Positions 5,313-13,673 of a stretch of 16,021 nt of DNA are shown here, piece by piece; within the stretch, counting starts at the first letter, position 1; each line of letters opens with the position of its first letter. The notes under the pieces are model-generated. The model did no database searches. It saw only the letters and a program-made list of their open reading frames with translations, and was not told the DNA's origin. The stretch covers positions 1-16,021 of the forward strand of contig CAVAIA010000071.1 in NCBI GenBank assembly GCA_963588595.1, given 5' to 3'. The position numbers and the translations under genes were made by a program. This DNA comes from Phoenicibacter sp963588595. GTDB lineage: Bacteria > Actinomycetota > Coriobacteriia > Coriobacteriales > Eggerthellaceae.

Positions 5313-6098
5313 TTGAGTCCATTAGATGCGTTAACACAAAATGTTGGTCACATCAAGACTGCGCTTGATTCAACAGTCGTGTTTAATGTTGCTGGTTTTC
5401 CAGTAACTCAATATTTTCTTTTCATGGTTCTCATTTGGATTTTAACGATCGTTCTCATCATTTCGGTTGGTAAAAGATTAACTTTAATTCCAACTAACAA
5501 ATTTATAAACACTGTTGAATATGGATATCAATTAGTTTCTAGAGATGTTTCGCAAAATGTTATTGGTGATGGGTATAAAAGACATGTTCCTTTCTTGGCG
5601 ACTCTCTTCTTCTTCATCCTAATTTCGAATTTTTGTGGTTTGATCCCTGGATCCAAGACCCCAACGGGGTCTATATCCATCAACTGGGCGCTTGCAACGT
5701 GCTCATTTTTCTATTTCAATTATTGGGGCATCAAGGCCCATGGTGGCTGGGGTTATGTGAAATCTATAGCACCTTCAGGTCTTCCAAAGGTTCTTGTGCC
5801 TGTTATTTGGTTTTTTGAGACTGTTAGTTTGTTTTTGAGATGGTTAACTCTTTCAGTCCGACTTTACGGCAACATGTTCGCAGGACATATGGTCCTGGGG
5901 ATTTTTGCATTAGCAACAGGTGTTTTTATGACGGTAGGAATACAATCGATGCAAGTTGGCGTTGCGGGTGTTAGCTTGCTTTGGTTTTTACTCTTGGTCG
6001 TTATGTATGCACTTGAAACACTTGTAGCTTTTTTGCAAGCATATGTTTTCACAATGTTATCGAGTGTCTACATATCGCTAGCAGTGTCAGAACATTAA
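5313..6098 (+). CDS. atpB: F1Fo ATP synthase subunit a
   Basis: Subunit a is the Fo stator subunit holding the two half-channels for ions. The 261-residue protein has about six membrane segments and the family signature SVRLYGNMFAGH; Arg183 is the essential Arg facing the c-ring Glu. GLIPGSKTPTGSIS at about 109-122 is another conserved segment. The only reasonable start is TTG at 5313: a stop codon lies three codons upstream in frame and no ATG or GTG fits. The resulting N terminus, MSPLDALTQNVG, looks like that of related proteins. There is no good Shine-Dalgarno at the right distance (AAGAGA at 5292-5297 is too far), so initiation seems weak. It is the first gene of the operon; no atpI is present between the island and atpB. 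Confidence 0.95.
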   Translation: MSPLDALTQNVGHIKTALDSTVVFNVAGFPVTQYFLFMVLIWILTIVLIISVGKRLTLIPTNKFINTVEYGYQLVSRDVSQNVIGDGYKRHVPFLATLFFFILISNFCGLIPGSKTPTGSISINWALATCSFFYFNYWGIKAHGGWGYVKSIAPSGLPKVLVPVIWFFETVSLFLRWLTLSVRLYGNMFAGHMVLGIFALATGVFMTVGIQSMQVGVAGVSLLWFLLLVVMYALETLVAFLQAYVFTMLSSVYISLAVSEH

Positions 6099-6120
6099 AG
6101 GCTTCTTTTAGGAGGAAAAA

Positions 6121-6342
6121 ATGGAAACAACAACAATTGTATTAGCAGCATTGAAGGTAGTTGGTTATGGTCTAGGCGCAATTGGACCTGGCGTTGGTAT
6201 CGGACTTGCATGTTATGGTTGCTGCGTTGGGACTGCACGCCAACCTGAGGTTCAAGGTCGTTTGTTCACTAACTTCATCATTGGTGCCGCGTTGGCTGAG
6301 GCGCTAGCGCTTATCGGTTTTGTTCTTGCTTTAATTTCTTAA
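6121..6342 (+). CDS. atpE: F1Fo ATP synthase subunit c
   Basis: Subunit c is the 73-residue hairpin that forms the rotating ring. Helix 1 holds the glycine-rich GLGAIGPGVGIGLA; the polar loop is Arg40-Gln41-Pro42; helix 2 carries the ion-binding Glu60 in LAEALALIGF. Sodium-type c subunits need Gln in helix 1 and Ser after the Glu. Here those positions are Ile27 and Ala61, so proton coupling is predicted. Three cysteines (31, 34, 35) in helix 1 are unusual. AGGAGG at 6110-6115, five bases before ATG, is the best Shine-Dalgarno in the operon and fits the high copy number of this subunit. Confidence 0.97.
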   Translation: METTTIVLAALKVVGYGLGAIGPGVGIGLACYGCCVGTARQPEVQGRLFTNFIIGAALAEALALIGFVLALIS

Positions 6343-6378
6343 GATTAAATTTAATAGAAGAAAAGGTTAGTTGAACTG

Positions 6379-7020
6379 ATGATGAAACTTAAAGATAAAG
6401 ATATGAAGATGAGTTCGCGCGTAGCATCTGTTTGTGCGTTTGCTCTTTCATTGGCATTGTCAGTTTTTATTTGTTCACTGTCGCCTTCAATCGCTTTTGC
6501 TAATGAGGAATCTGCTTCTGGTATTTCAGCAATCCTTCCAAATCCAACTGAGTTTTTCCCGATGCTGGTTGCATTTATTGTGCTTTGTATTATTCTTGGT
6601 AAATTTGGTTGGCCTATGTTTAATGGGATGCTTGAAAAACGAGAGCAATCAATTAGAGACGCTCTTGAACAATCAGAAAATGCTAAGAATGAGGCTGAGA
6701 AAGTCTTGGAAGAATATAAAAAGCAATTAGAGTCTGCAAAAGCAGAATCGCAAGAGATTGTTGCAAATGCAAGGGCGAATGCAGAGGCATTAGAGATTGA
6801 TCTTAAGAAGAAAGCAGAAGCTTCTGCGGAAGAGATTATAGCTAAGGCTAAAGTCTCGATCGAGGCAGAGAAGAAGGCAGCTATTTCTGAACTTCAATCT
6901 AGTGTAGCTGACATGACAATTGATGTCGCGTCTAAACTCATATCTTCTGATTTGAGCGACGATGAGCATCGCAAGATAATCGAAAACTACATCAAAGAGG
7001 CAGGTAGCTTTAATGGCTAG
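6379..7020 (+). CDS. atpF: F1Fo ATP synthase subunit b, with signal-peptide-like N terminus
   Basis: Subunit b is the peripheral stalk linking Fo to F1. After a membrane segment at about residues 60-76 (PMLVAFIVLCIILGKFGWP) comes GMLEKREQSI and a long charged Ala/Glu/Lys-rich coiled coil to the C terminus at 213. The first 41 residues are extra relative to the common form of about 160-170 residues: a Lys-rich start, a hydrophobic stretch at about 16-36, then SIAFA-NEE, like a signal peptidase I site after Ala41. A cleaved N terminus would place the following residues outside before the true anchor. AtpF proteins of Coriobacteriia are known to me with this feature. Start choice is uncertain among ATG 6379, 6382 and 6403; AAAAGG (6361-6366) favours the first two. 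The end overlaps atpH by 8 bases. Confidence 0.93.
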   Translation: MMKLKDKDMKMSSRVASVCAFALSLALSVFICSLSPSIAFANEESASGISAILPNPTEFFPMLVAFIVLCIILGKFGWPMFNGMLEKREQSIRDALEQSENAKNEAEKVLEEYKKQLESAKAESQEIVANARANAEALEIDLKKKAEASAEEIIAKAKVSIEAEKKAAISELQSSVADMTIDVASKLISSDLSDDEHRKIIENYIKEAGSFNG

Positions 7021-7573
7021 AGGCCACTTCACACAACAAGAAAGATCTGAGGTTTACTCACGGGTTTTGTTTGACTCCGCTAAGAAGGAGGGCGGAGAGT
7101 CAGGCTCTATTAATGCCCGAAACGAACTTCTTGGAATCAAAGATGCTATCTTGTCGGACATGGATTTGAGATCAGCTCTTGAATCTGAAGAAGTCAGCGT
7201 CGATGATAAGTTGAAGCTCGCTGAAACTTTGTGTTCTGGGTGCATGACTTCAGTGAGAGCGATTTTGTTTAACATGATAAAAAATTCTGAAATTGACTTG
7301 ATTAAGATGGTTTTGAGAAAAGTTGAAGACTTGATTTCAGAAGAACTTGGTCTTTGTGTTGTTGATGTGGTTAGTGCAGTTGAGCTTAATGATTCGATTA
7401 GAACTTTAATTAAAGATAAGGCAAAAAAAGAACTTGGCTTGAATGCAACTTTAAATGAGGTTGTTGACAAATCGATATTAGGCGGAGTTATTTTGCGCGT
7501 TAATGGTAAATGTATAGATGCGAGTATGAATACTCAATTAAACCGCGCACGTGCGGTTTTGAAGGCTAGTTAG
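7013..7573 (+). CDS. atpH: F1Fo ATP synthase subunit delta
   Basis: Subunit delta caps F1 and joins the alpha N terminus to the b stalk. The protein is 186 residues, within the usual range. It has the expected N-terminal helical domain (YSRVLFDSAKKEG) and the conserved C-terminal strand pattern VVSAVELND…IKDKAKKELGLN…VDKSILGGVILRVNGKCIDASMNTQL, in which ILGG..LRV.....D.S...QL is the family signature. ATG 7013 lies in the last codons of atpF, an 8-base overlap that suggests coupling and fixed stoichiometry of the stalk subunits. Sequence conservation is low elsewhere, as is normal for delta. Confidence 0.95.
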   Translation: MARGHFTQQERSEVYSRVLFDSAKKEGGESGSINARNELLGIKDAILSDMDLRSALESEEVSVDDKLKLAETLCSGCMTSVRAILFNMIKNSEIDLIKMVLRKVEDLISEELGLCVVDVVSAVELNDSIRTLIKDKAKKELGLNATLNEVVDKSILGGVILRVNGKCIDASMNTQLNRARAVLKAS

Positions 7574-7585
7574 GGGGTCATTTTT

Positions 7586-9151
7586 GTGGCAGAGATAACA
7601 GCAACAGAAATTGATAAGGCTTTGCGCTCACAGCTTGAGGCATTGAACATAAGCGTTGAGTCTAACGACATTGGCACCGTTATTCAAGTTGGTGACGGAA
7701 TTGCGCGCGTAGACGGTCTTAGGGGTGCAATGGCAGGCGAGTTGCTTGAATTTACTTCAAGCGACGGTAAAACAGTTATGGGTCTTGCACAAAACTTAGA
7801 GGATGAAGAAGTTGGTGCAGTTTTGCTTGGTGATGTTTCATCGATTAAAGAAAATGACCAAGTAAAAACTACTGGACGCATTATGGAGGTGCCTGCTGGA
7901 CCTGAGATGCTCGGAAGGGTTGTTAATCCTTTGGGTATGCCTATCGATGGCAAAGGTCCAATTAACGCGAGCGCAACTAGACCTGTTGAGTTTAAGGCTC
8001 CTGGCGTTATTTCACGTCAACCAGTTTGCGAGCCTGTCCAAACGGGAATTTTAGCAATTGACTCAATGATTCCAATTGGCAGAGGTCAGCGTGAACTTAT
8101 TATTGGTGACCGTCAAACAGGTAAAACTGCTATCGCGATTGACGCTATAATCAATCAAAAAGACACAGACTTGATTTGTATCTATGTTGCAATCGGACAA
8201 AAAGCTTCGACTGTTGCAAGCGTTGTTGAAACACTTGAGCGCCACGGAGTCATGGAAAAGACAATTGTTGTTTCTGCTTCTGCTTCTGACTCAGCTCCTT
8301 TGCAATATATAGCTCCTATGGCAGGGGCAGCAATGGGCGAGCAATTTATATATAATGGCAAGGATGGCAAGCCTGCTTCAAAGGATAATCCAGGTCAAGC
8401 AGTTCTTATCATCTATGACGATTTGTCAAAGCAAGCAGTTGCTTATCGTCAAATGTCTTTAACGCTTCGTCGTCCTCCAGGGCGTGAGGCTTATCCGGGA
8501 GATGTTTTCTACTTGCATTCACGTTTGCTCGAGAGAGCTGTTAAGATGAGCGACGAGAACGGCGGTGGTTCAATGACAGCGTTGCCTATCATTGAGACGC
8601 AAGCTGGTGACGTTTCGGCTTATATTCCAACTAACGTCATCTCAATTACAGATGGGCAAATTTTCTTGCAAACTGACCTTTTCTTCCAAGGTCAGAGGCC
8701 TGCTGTTGATGTTGGAATTTCAGTTTCTCGTGTTGGAGGCGCTGCTCAAATTAAAGCTATGAAGCAAGTTGCAGGATCTTTGCGTTTGGACTTGGCTTCA
8801 TATAGAGAACTTCAAGCATTTACTCAATTCGGTTCTGATTTGGACAAAGCAACTCAAGACCAATTGACTCGTGGATCTCATATGACTGAGATCTTGAAAC
8901 AAGGAAGATATGTTCCTATGCCAGTTGCTGAGCAAGTTATGGTTATTTTTGCTGGTAATGAGGGCTTTTTGGACGACCTTCCATTGCAAGACGTAACACG
9001 TTTTGCAAGCGAGTTAAGAGAATATTTAAGAAATAATCACTCATCAATTCTAGACACGATCGTCTCTGAGAAAGTTTTGAGTGATGACACGAAAGAAAAG
9101 GCAAAAGCCGCAATTGATGATTTCAAGAAGACTTTTGCAATCAGCGAATAG
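7586..9151 (+). CDS. atpA: F1Fo ATP synthase subunit alpha
   Basis: Alpha is the regulatory nucleotide-binding subunit of the F1 hexamer. The 521-residue protein has Walker A GDRQTGKT at 174-181, the IIYDDLSKQAVAYRQMSLTLRRPPGREAYPGD block at about 275-306 and VGISVSRVGG near the nucleotide interface, where Arg382 is the catalytic arginine finger. A short insertion at about 256-271 (YNGKDGKPASKDNPGQ) precedes IIYDDLSK compared with the E. coli type; I associate it with actinobacterial lineages. The start is GTG at 7586, giving MAEITATEID, with AGGGGG (7572-7577) as ribosome site. Spacing from atpH is 12 bases. Confidence 0.98.
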   Translation: MAEITATEIDKALRSQLEALNISVESNDIGTVIQVGDGIARVDGLRGAMAGELLEFTSSDGKTVMGLAQNLEDEEVGAVLLGDVSSIKENDQVKTTGRIMEVPAGPEMLGRVVNPLGMPIDGKGPINASATRPVEFKAPGVISRQPVCEPVQTGILAIDSMIPIGRGQRELIIGDRQTGKTAIAIDAIINQKDTDLICIYVAIGQKASTVASVVETLERHGVMEKTIVVSASASDSAPLQYIAPMAGAAMGEQFIYNGKDGKPASKDNPGQAVLIIYDDLSKQAVAYRQMSLTLRRPPGREAYPGDVFYLHSRLLERAVKMSDENGGGSMTALPIIETQAGDVSAYIPTNVISITDGQIFLQTDLFFQGQRPAVDVGISVSRVGGAAQIKAMKQVAGSLRLDLASYRELQAFTQFGSDLDKATQDQLTRGSHMTEILKQGRYVPMPVAEQVMVIFAGNEGFLDDLPLQDVTRFASELREYLRNNHSSILDTIVSEKVLSDDTKEKAKAAIDDFKKTFAISE

Positions 9152-9174
9152 GTAAGAGATTGGCTTTTAGTTAA

Positions 9175-10134
9175 GTGGCTAATTTACATGACATAGAACG
9201 CAGAATTCTATCTGTTTCATCGACTAAGCAGATAACACGAACGATGGAGATGGTTAGTGCTGCCAAAATTCGTGTTGCAACTTCACGCATGGAAAACGCT
9301 CTTCCATGGGCGCGTGCAGTTAACGACATGGCGATTTGTTCTGCTAAGTACACAACTGGCGAGACTCAGCCTCTTTTGCAAAGACATGAAGATGTCAAGC
9401 GTGTGTTAGTTTGCGTTATCGCTTCTGACAGAGGACTTGCAGGAGGGTTCAACACAAACATTTTAAGACGCGCTGAAAAACTTATAAATGCAAAGAAAGC
9501 TCAAGGTCTTGACGTTGAAGTTGTTGCTTGTGGCAAAAAAGCTGTTGGATATATGACTTATAGAGGCATAGATCCAGTGTTTAAGTTTATTGACACATCA
9601 GCAGATCCAACTTTAGAGCAAGCTGCAGTTTTATCTAAATATATAAGTGACGAATATACTAAAGACGAAAATCCCCTGGATGAGGTTTTTATCATTTTCA
9701 ATCATGCAAAAAATGCAGCTGAGCAAACGCTTGTGTCTCAAATTGCTTTGCCTATAACAGAGGAAACTTATGACGAGTTGTTTAAAGGCATGCAAGATGA
9801 TGTTTTTGAAAAATTTACTAAAGAAAACAAATTAAGAATAGATGAAGATAAGGAACATGAGGGTCCTTTGCATGGAGACGTTGAGTTTGAGCCTGATGCA
9901 GAAGAAGTTTTGAAGTTTTTGGCGAGAGCATACGTCCATAATTCAATTTATTACGCACTTCTAGACTCAGCTGCGGGCGAGCAAGGAGCTAGAAGGAATG
10001 CGATGAAAAGTGCAACTGATAATGCTAATGAGATGATAAGCACTCTAACGCGCGTTTACAACCGTGCGCGTCAAGGTGCAATCACAACAGAAATTAACGA
10101 AATTGTTGGCGGAGCCGCAGCATTGGAGGATTAA
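9175..10134 (+). CDS. atpG: F1Fo ATP synthase subunit gamma
   Basis: Gamma is the central rotor shaft inside the alpha/beta ring. The 319-residue protein begins with the conserved helix ANLHDIERRILSVSSTKQITRTMEMVSAAKI and ends with the matching helix …RRNAMKSATDNANEMISTLTRVYNRARQGAITTEINEIVGGAAAL. These pair as the coiled-coil shaft. ASDRGLAGGFN near 82-92 is a further signature. It is about 30 residues longer than common gammas; part of the extra length is an acidic stretch near 215-245 (FTKENKLRIDEDKEHEGP). The start is GTG at 9175 with no clear Shine-Dalgarno, so expression may be limited by initiation, in keeping with one gamma per complex. Confidence 0.97.
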   Translation: MANLHDIERRILSVSSTKQITRTMEMVSAAKIRVATSRMENALPWARAVNDMAICSAKYTTGETQPLLQRHEDVKRVLVCVIASDRGLAGGFNTNILRRAEKLINAKKAQGLDVEVVACGKKAVGYMTYRGIDPVFKFIDTSADPTLEQAAVLSKYISDEYTKDENPLDEVFIIFNHAKNAAEQTLVSQIALPITEETYDELFKGMQDDVFEKFTKENKLRIDEDKEHEGPLHGDVEFEPDAEEVLKFLARAYVHNSIYYALLDSAAGEQGARRNAMKSATDNANEMISTLTRVYNRARQGAITTEINEIVGGAAALED

Positions 10135-10137
10135 TTT

Positions 10138-11577
10138 ATGGCTGAGAAGACAAAGAAGGACACTAAAGGGACAGCAGGTCGCGTTGTTAGAATTGTTGGC
10201 GCTGTTGTTGACGTTGAGTTCCCAACAGAAGCTATGCCAGGAATCTATAATGCGCTTAGCGTTGATGGGGAAACTCCAGCAGGAGAATTTCACACAATTC
10301 TAGAAGTTCAAACTCACCTTCCAGGCGATTTGGTAAGATGCGTTGCTATGACATCAACCGATGGAATGATGCGTGGAATGGAAGCTATCGACACTGGCAG
10401 CCCAATTAAGATGCCTGTTGGAAAGTCAACTTTAGGTAGAATTTGGAACGTTTTAGGCGAGGCGGTCGATGGCAAGGAATTGCCTAGTGACGTTGAGTGG
10501 GCTCCTATTCATCACGCTGCTCCTTCTTTTGACACGCTAACAACAACAACAGAGATTTTTGAAACTGGCATTAAGGTTATAGACCTTGTTGAGCCTTATG
10601 TTAAAGGTGGAAAGACTGGTCTATTCGGTGGTGCAGGCGTTGGAAAAACGGTTTGCATCCAAGAGTTGATCAACAACCTTGCTCAAGAACATGGCGGAAC
10701 TTCCGTGTTCACGGGAGTTGGTGAGAGAACTCGTGAGGGAACCGACCTTTACTTGGAGATGAGCGAGTCTGGTGTTATTGAGAAAACTTGCCTTGTTTAT
10801 GGGCAGATGAATGAGCCGCCGGGAGCTCGTCTTCGTGTTGGTCTAGCGGGACTTACGGAAGCTGAGTATTTCCGCGATCAAGGACAAGACGTTTTGCTCT
10901 TTATCGATAACATTTTTAGATTCACACAAGCAGGTTCTGAGGTCTCGGCACTTTTAGGTCGTATGCCATCTGCTGTTGGTTATCAACCAACTCTTGCAAC
11001 TGAGATGGGCGATTTGCAAGAGAGGATCACTTCAACAACAACAGGTTCGATCACATCTGTTCAAGCAGTTTACGTTCCTGCTGACGACTTGACTGACCCA
11101 GCTCCTGCAACAACATTTACTCACTTAGATGCGAAGACTGTTTTGTCTCGTGGCATTGCTGAGCTTGGCATTTATCCAGCTGTTGATCCTTTGGAGTCAT
11201 CATCAAGAGCGCTTGATCCTGAAATTGTTGGTCAAGAGCATTATGACGTTGCAGTTGGCGTTCAACAAATTTTGCAAGAATATAAAGACTTGCAAGACAT
11301 CATCGCCATTCTTGGTATGGATGAGTTGTCAGAAGATCAAAAATTGACAGTTAATCGTGCTAGAAAAGTTCAAAAATTCTTAGGACAGCCTTTCCATGTT
11401 GCAGAAGTCTTCACTGGAAATCCAGGAAAATATGTAAAGGTCGAGGACACTGTTAGATCCTTTAAAGATATTTTGGATGGGAAATGTGACCATATCCCTG
11501 AGCAATGCTTTGTTTATAAGGGATCAATCGATGATGTTTATGCTGAATATGAGAAGATGGAAGGCAAGGAAGGCTAG
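10138..11577 (+). CDS. atpD: F1Fo ATP synthase subunit beta
   Basis: Beta carries the catalytic sites. The 479-residue protein has the usual length and near-universal motifs: Walker A GGAGVGKT at 164-171, GVGERTREGTDLY with the catalytic Glu196, the DNIFRFTQAGSEVSALLGRMPSAVGYQPTL block, and QAVYVPADDLTDPAPATTF. GGAGG at 10125-10129 lies in the end of atpG, nine bases before ATG, giving good initiation; only three bases separate the two genes. The N terminus has a short Lys-rich extension (MAEKTKKDTK). Confidence 0.99.
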   Translation: MAEKTKKDTKGTAGRVVRIVGAVVDVEFPTEAMPGIYNALSVDGETPAGEFHTILEVQTHLPGDLVRCVAMTSTDGMMRGMEAIDTGSPIKMPVGKSTLGRIWNVLGEAVDGKELPSDVEWAPIHHAAPSFDTLTTTTEIFETGIKVIDLVEPYVKGGKTGLFGGAGVGKTVCIQELINNLAQEHGGTSVFTGVGERTREGTDLYLEMSESGVIEKTCLVYGQMNEPPGARLRVGLAGLTEAEYFRDQGQDVLLFIDNIFRFTQAGSEVSALLGRMPSAVGYQPTLATEMGDLQERITSTTTGSITSVQAVYVPADDLTDPAPATTFTHLDAKTVLSRGIAELGIYPAVDPLESSSRALDPEIVGQEHYDVAVGVQQILQEYKDLQDIIAILGMDELSEDQKLTVNRARKVQKFLGQPFHVAEVFTGNPGKYVKVEDTVRSFKDILDGKCDHIPEQCFVYKGSIDDVYAEYEKMEGKEG

Positions 11578-11582
11578 AACTT

Positions 11583-12032
11583 ATGGCGCAGCCAACCATT
11601 CATGTGACAGTTAACGTCCCCAATCGCCAACTTTTCGAAGGAGACGTTTATTATGCGAGTGTTCCTGGCAAAGAAGGTCAATTTGGTGTTTTGCCTGGGC
11701 ATGAGTTAATTATGTCTTTAACAAAAAAGGGTGGCGTTTGCACTCTATATCTAGATGAAGCAAGAAATGAGAAGTTCGAAATTTTGGTCTATGACGGAAT
11801 CGCTCAAGTTATTGATGACAATTTAAGCATTTTAGCAGGGCTTGGAAAGATAACTGAGAGAATTCATTTAGATGAGATGCAACAGAGACTTGAATCTCAA
11901 AAAACTCTCGTTTCAGATCTTGAAGGAAAAGCTCAATTAGACGAGGTTGATGGCCAATTGAGAAGTGAGTTAGAGCAAGCTAAACGCAGGCTTGATTGGT
12001 ATCAAATTCAAGTTGATTGGGCGTCTAAATAA
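11583..12032 (+). CDS. atpC: F1Fo ATP synthase subunit epsilon
   Basis: Epsilon binds gamma at the foot of the rotor and inhibits ATP hydrolysis. The 149-residue protein has the N-terminal beta-sandwich with VPGKEGQFGVLPGHELIMSL at about 27-46, then a Lys/Glu-rich C-terminal helical pair from about 90 on, ending DWYQIQVDWASK. The helical part is complete and slightly long, so the inhibitory helix is probably functional. AAGGAAGG (11566-11573) precedes the ATG, which lies five bases after the atpD stop. It is the last subunit gene; no terminator is seen after it, so transcription may continue into the phosphotransferase gene 33 bases downstream. Confidence 0.96.
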   Translation: MAQPTIHVTVNVPNRQLFEGDVYYASVPGKEGQFGVLPGHELIMSLTKKGGVCTLYLDEARNEKFEILVYDGIAQVIDDNLSILAGLGKITERIHLDEMQQRLESQKTLVSDLEGKAQLDEVDGQLRSELEQAKRRLDWYQIQVDWASK

Positions 12033-12065
12033 GTTTAAATTTACTCAAAGGATGGTTAAATATAG

Positions 12066-13673
12066 ATGCTTGAGAGCGTTGATCTAAAAGAAAAGCATAT
12101 AGAAAAACATGAGTATAAGGCGTTGCGAAAGGAGTTGTCGCAGCGTCTTATTATGTTGCAACAAGAAGCTATTAAATGTGGCGCTGGCATGGTCGTGCTA
12201 TTTGAAGGATGGGATGCAGCTGGAAAAGGGTCTAGAATTTCCGATCTTCTTTACTTTTTGGATGCAAGGGCAACTAAGGTGCATGTTCCGCACGATGTTA
12301 ACTTCTCAGAACAAAAGGAAATTTCGAAGCTAAAGAGTGGCGTTTCGGGGATGCATCCTTTCATGAAGGAGTATTGGGAAGAGCTTGGTGAGAGAGGAAA
12401 TATAACTTTCTTTGATCAAGGATGGTACACAAAGGCAACGCAACTCTCCCTCTTAAAAAAGAAGGGATTGAGCTCAAAAGAATTAGATTCCTACATAGCA
12501 TCAATAAAAGATTTTGAGCGCCAATTAACAAAAGATGGATATTGCCTAGTTAAGTTTTTCCTTCATATTTCGCAAAATACTCAATCGAAGCGCCTTCGTG
12601 ACCTAGAGATAGATCCTGCTACTGCTTGGCGCGTTGATAAGAAAAAATTAAATATAACTAAATATTACAATCAAGCTTATAGGTCGTATGACAAGTTGCT
12701 CGAGAGTTCAAACTTTGATTTTGCACCCTGGACTTTGGTTGCGGCAGAGGATGAAAGAGCGACTAATTTAAAGGTTATTCAAACGCTTGTCGATTCATTA
12801 GAATCAATGATTGAAAGAAAGCAAAGCGAAGAGCATTCTGAGTCACTTGTTGTTGTTAAAGAAGATGCTACTCCTCTTGAAATCGCAAAAGCTCAAAGTG
12901 CCTTTTCTCCACCCTCAACTAAATTTAAGCTCAGCGACAACGAGTTAAAAGTTGAAAATATAAAGCACGACTTGAAGTTGGATCAAAAGGAATATAAAAA
13001 CAAGTTAAAGAAGTTGCAAAAGGAAATTTTTGAGCTTGAAAACATTATGTTTCAAAATAGAATTCCTATGATTGTGATGTATGAGGGCTGGGACGCTGCT
13101 GGCAAAGGTGGCGCGATCAAGAGATTAGCTCAATCTTTGGATGCGCGATCTTATTCAATAATCCCTTCCCCTGCTCCAACTAAAGAGGAGCTGGCTCATC
13201 CTCACCTATGGAGATATTGGACTCGTCTTCCAAAGGCTGGTCATGTTGGGATTTTTGATAGAAGTTGGTATGGGCGTGTCTTGGTTGAGCGCGTTGAAGA
13301 AATCACTAGACCCGAGGCGTGGGCTAGAGGTTATGATGAAATTAACGAATTCGAACGGGATTTAATCGATTGGGGTGCGATTTTAATAAAGTTTTGGGTT
13401 AATGTTTCTCAAGAAGAACAACTTAACAGGTTCAAGGCTAGAGAACAAGATCCAAAAAAGCAATGGAAAATAACTGAAGAAGATTGGCGAAACAGAAATA
13501 AGTATGAGCAATATAAGGCTGCTATTGACGATATGTTTAGGCTAACTTCCACAGACTTAGCCCCTTGGACGATCCTTGAAAGTGACGATAAGCTTTATGC
13601 GCGCATTAAGTCTCTAGAGATTATAAAGTCACATTTATTAAAAAGATTAGATGGCTGCGCACGCAAAAAATAA
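12066..13673 (+). CDS. pap: Two-domain polyphosphate:AMP phosphotransferase (PPK2 family)
   Basis: This enzyme uses inorganic polyphosphate to phosphorylate AMP to ADP, in the cytoplasm. The 535 residues hold two PPK2 (P-loop kinase) domains. The N-terminal one has Walker A EGWDAAGKGS at 47-56 and FDQGWY at 116-121; the C-terminal one has EGWDAAGKGG at 340-349 and FDRSWYGRVLVERV at 397-410. A linker rich in charged residues lies at about 250-310. In two-domain members the C-terminal half is catalytic. Here it keeps FDRSWYGR while the N-terminal half has FDQG, so the same is likely. Following the ATP synthase operon, it links AMP recovery to ADP supply for ATP synthesis. AAAGGA about 14 bases before ATG 12066 may be the ribosome site. 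The 3' end overlaps the sortase gene by 23 bases. Confidence 0.93.
   Translation: MLESVDLKEKHIEKHEYKALRKELSQRLIMLQQEAIKCGAGMVVLFEGWDAAGKGSRISDLLYFLDARATKVHVPHDVNFSEQKEISKLKSGVSGMHPFMKEYWEELGERGNITFFDQGWYTKATQLSLLKKKGLSSKELDSYIASIKDFERQLTKDGYCLVKFFLHISQNTQSKRLRDLEIDPATAWRVDKKKLNITKYYNQAYRSYDKLLESSNFDFAPWTLVAAEDERATNLKVIQTLVDSLESMIERKQSEEHSESLVVVKEDATPLEIAKAQSAFSPPSTKFKLSDNELKVENIKHDLKLDQKEYKNKLKKLQKEIFELENIMFQNRIPMIVMYEGWDAAGKGGAIKRLAQSLDARSYSIIPSPAPTKEELAHPHLWRYWTRLPKAGHVGIFDRSWYGRVLVERVEEITRPEAWARGYDEINEFERDLIDWGAILIKFWVNVSQEEQLNRFKAREQDPKKQWKITEEDWRNRNKYEQYKAAIDDMFRLTSTDLAPWTILESDDKLYARIKSLEIIKSHLLKRLDGCARKK

Noticed and set aside
5299..5316. Five-codon ATG frame (MIRLN) overlapping the atpB start, as a leader peptide
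   Set aside because: It is too short to judge and nothing distinguishes it from chance, although it overlaps the TTG start of atpB.
7054..7470. 138-codon open frame on the minus strand inside atpH
   Set aside because: Ser/Thr/Leu-rich antisense translation of a clear atpH gene, with no recognisable domain.
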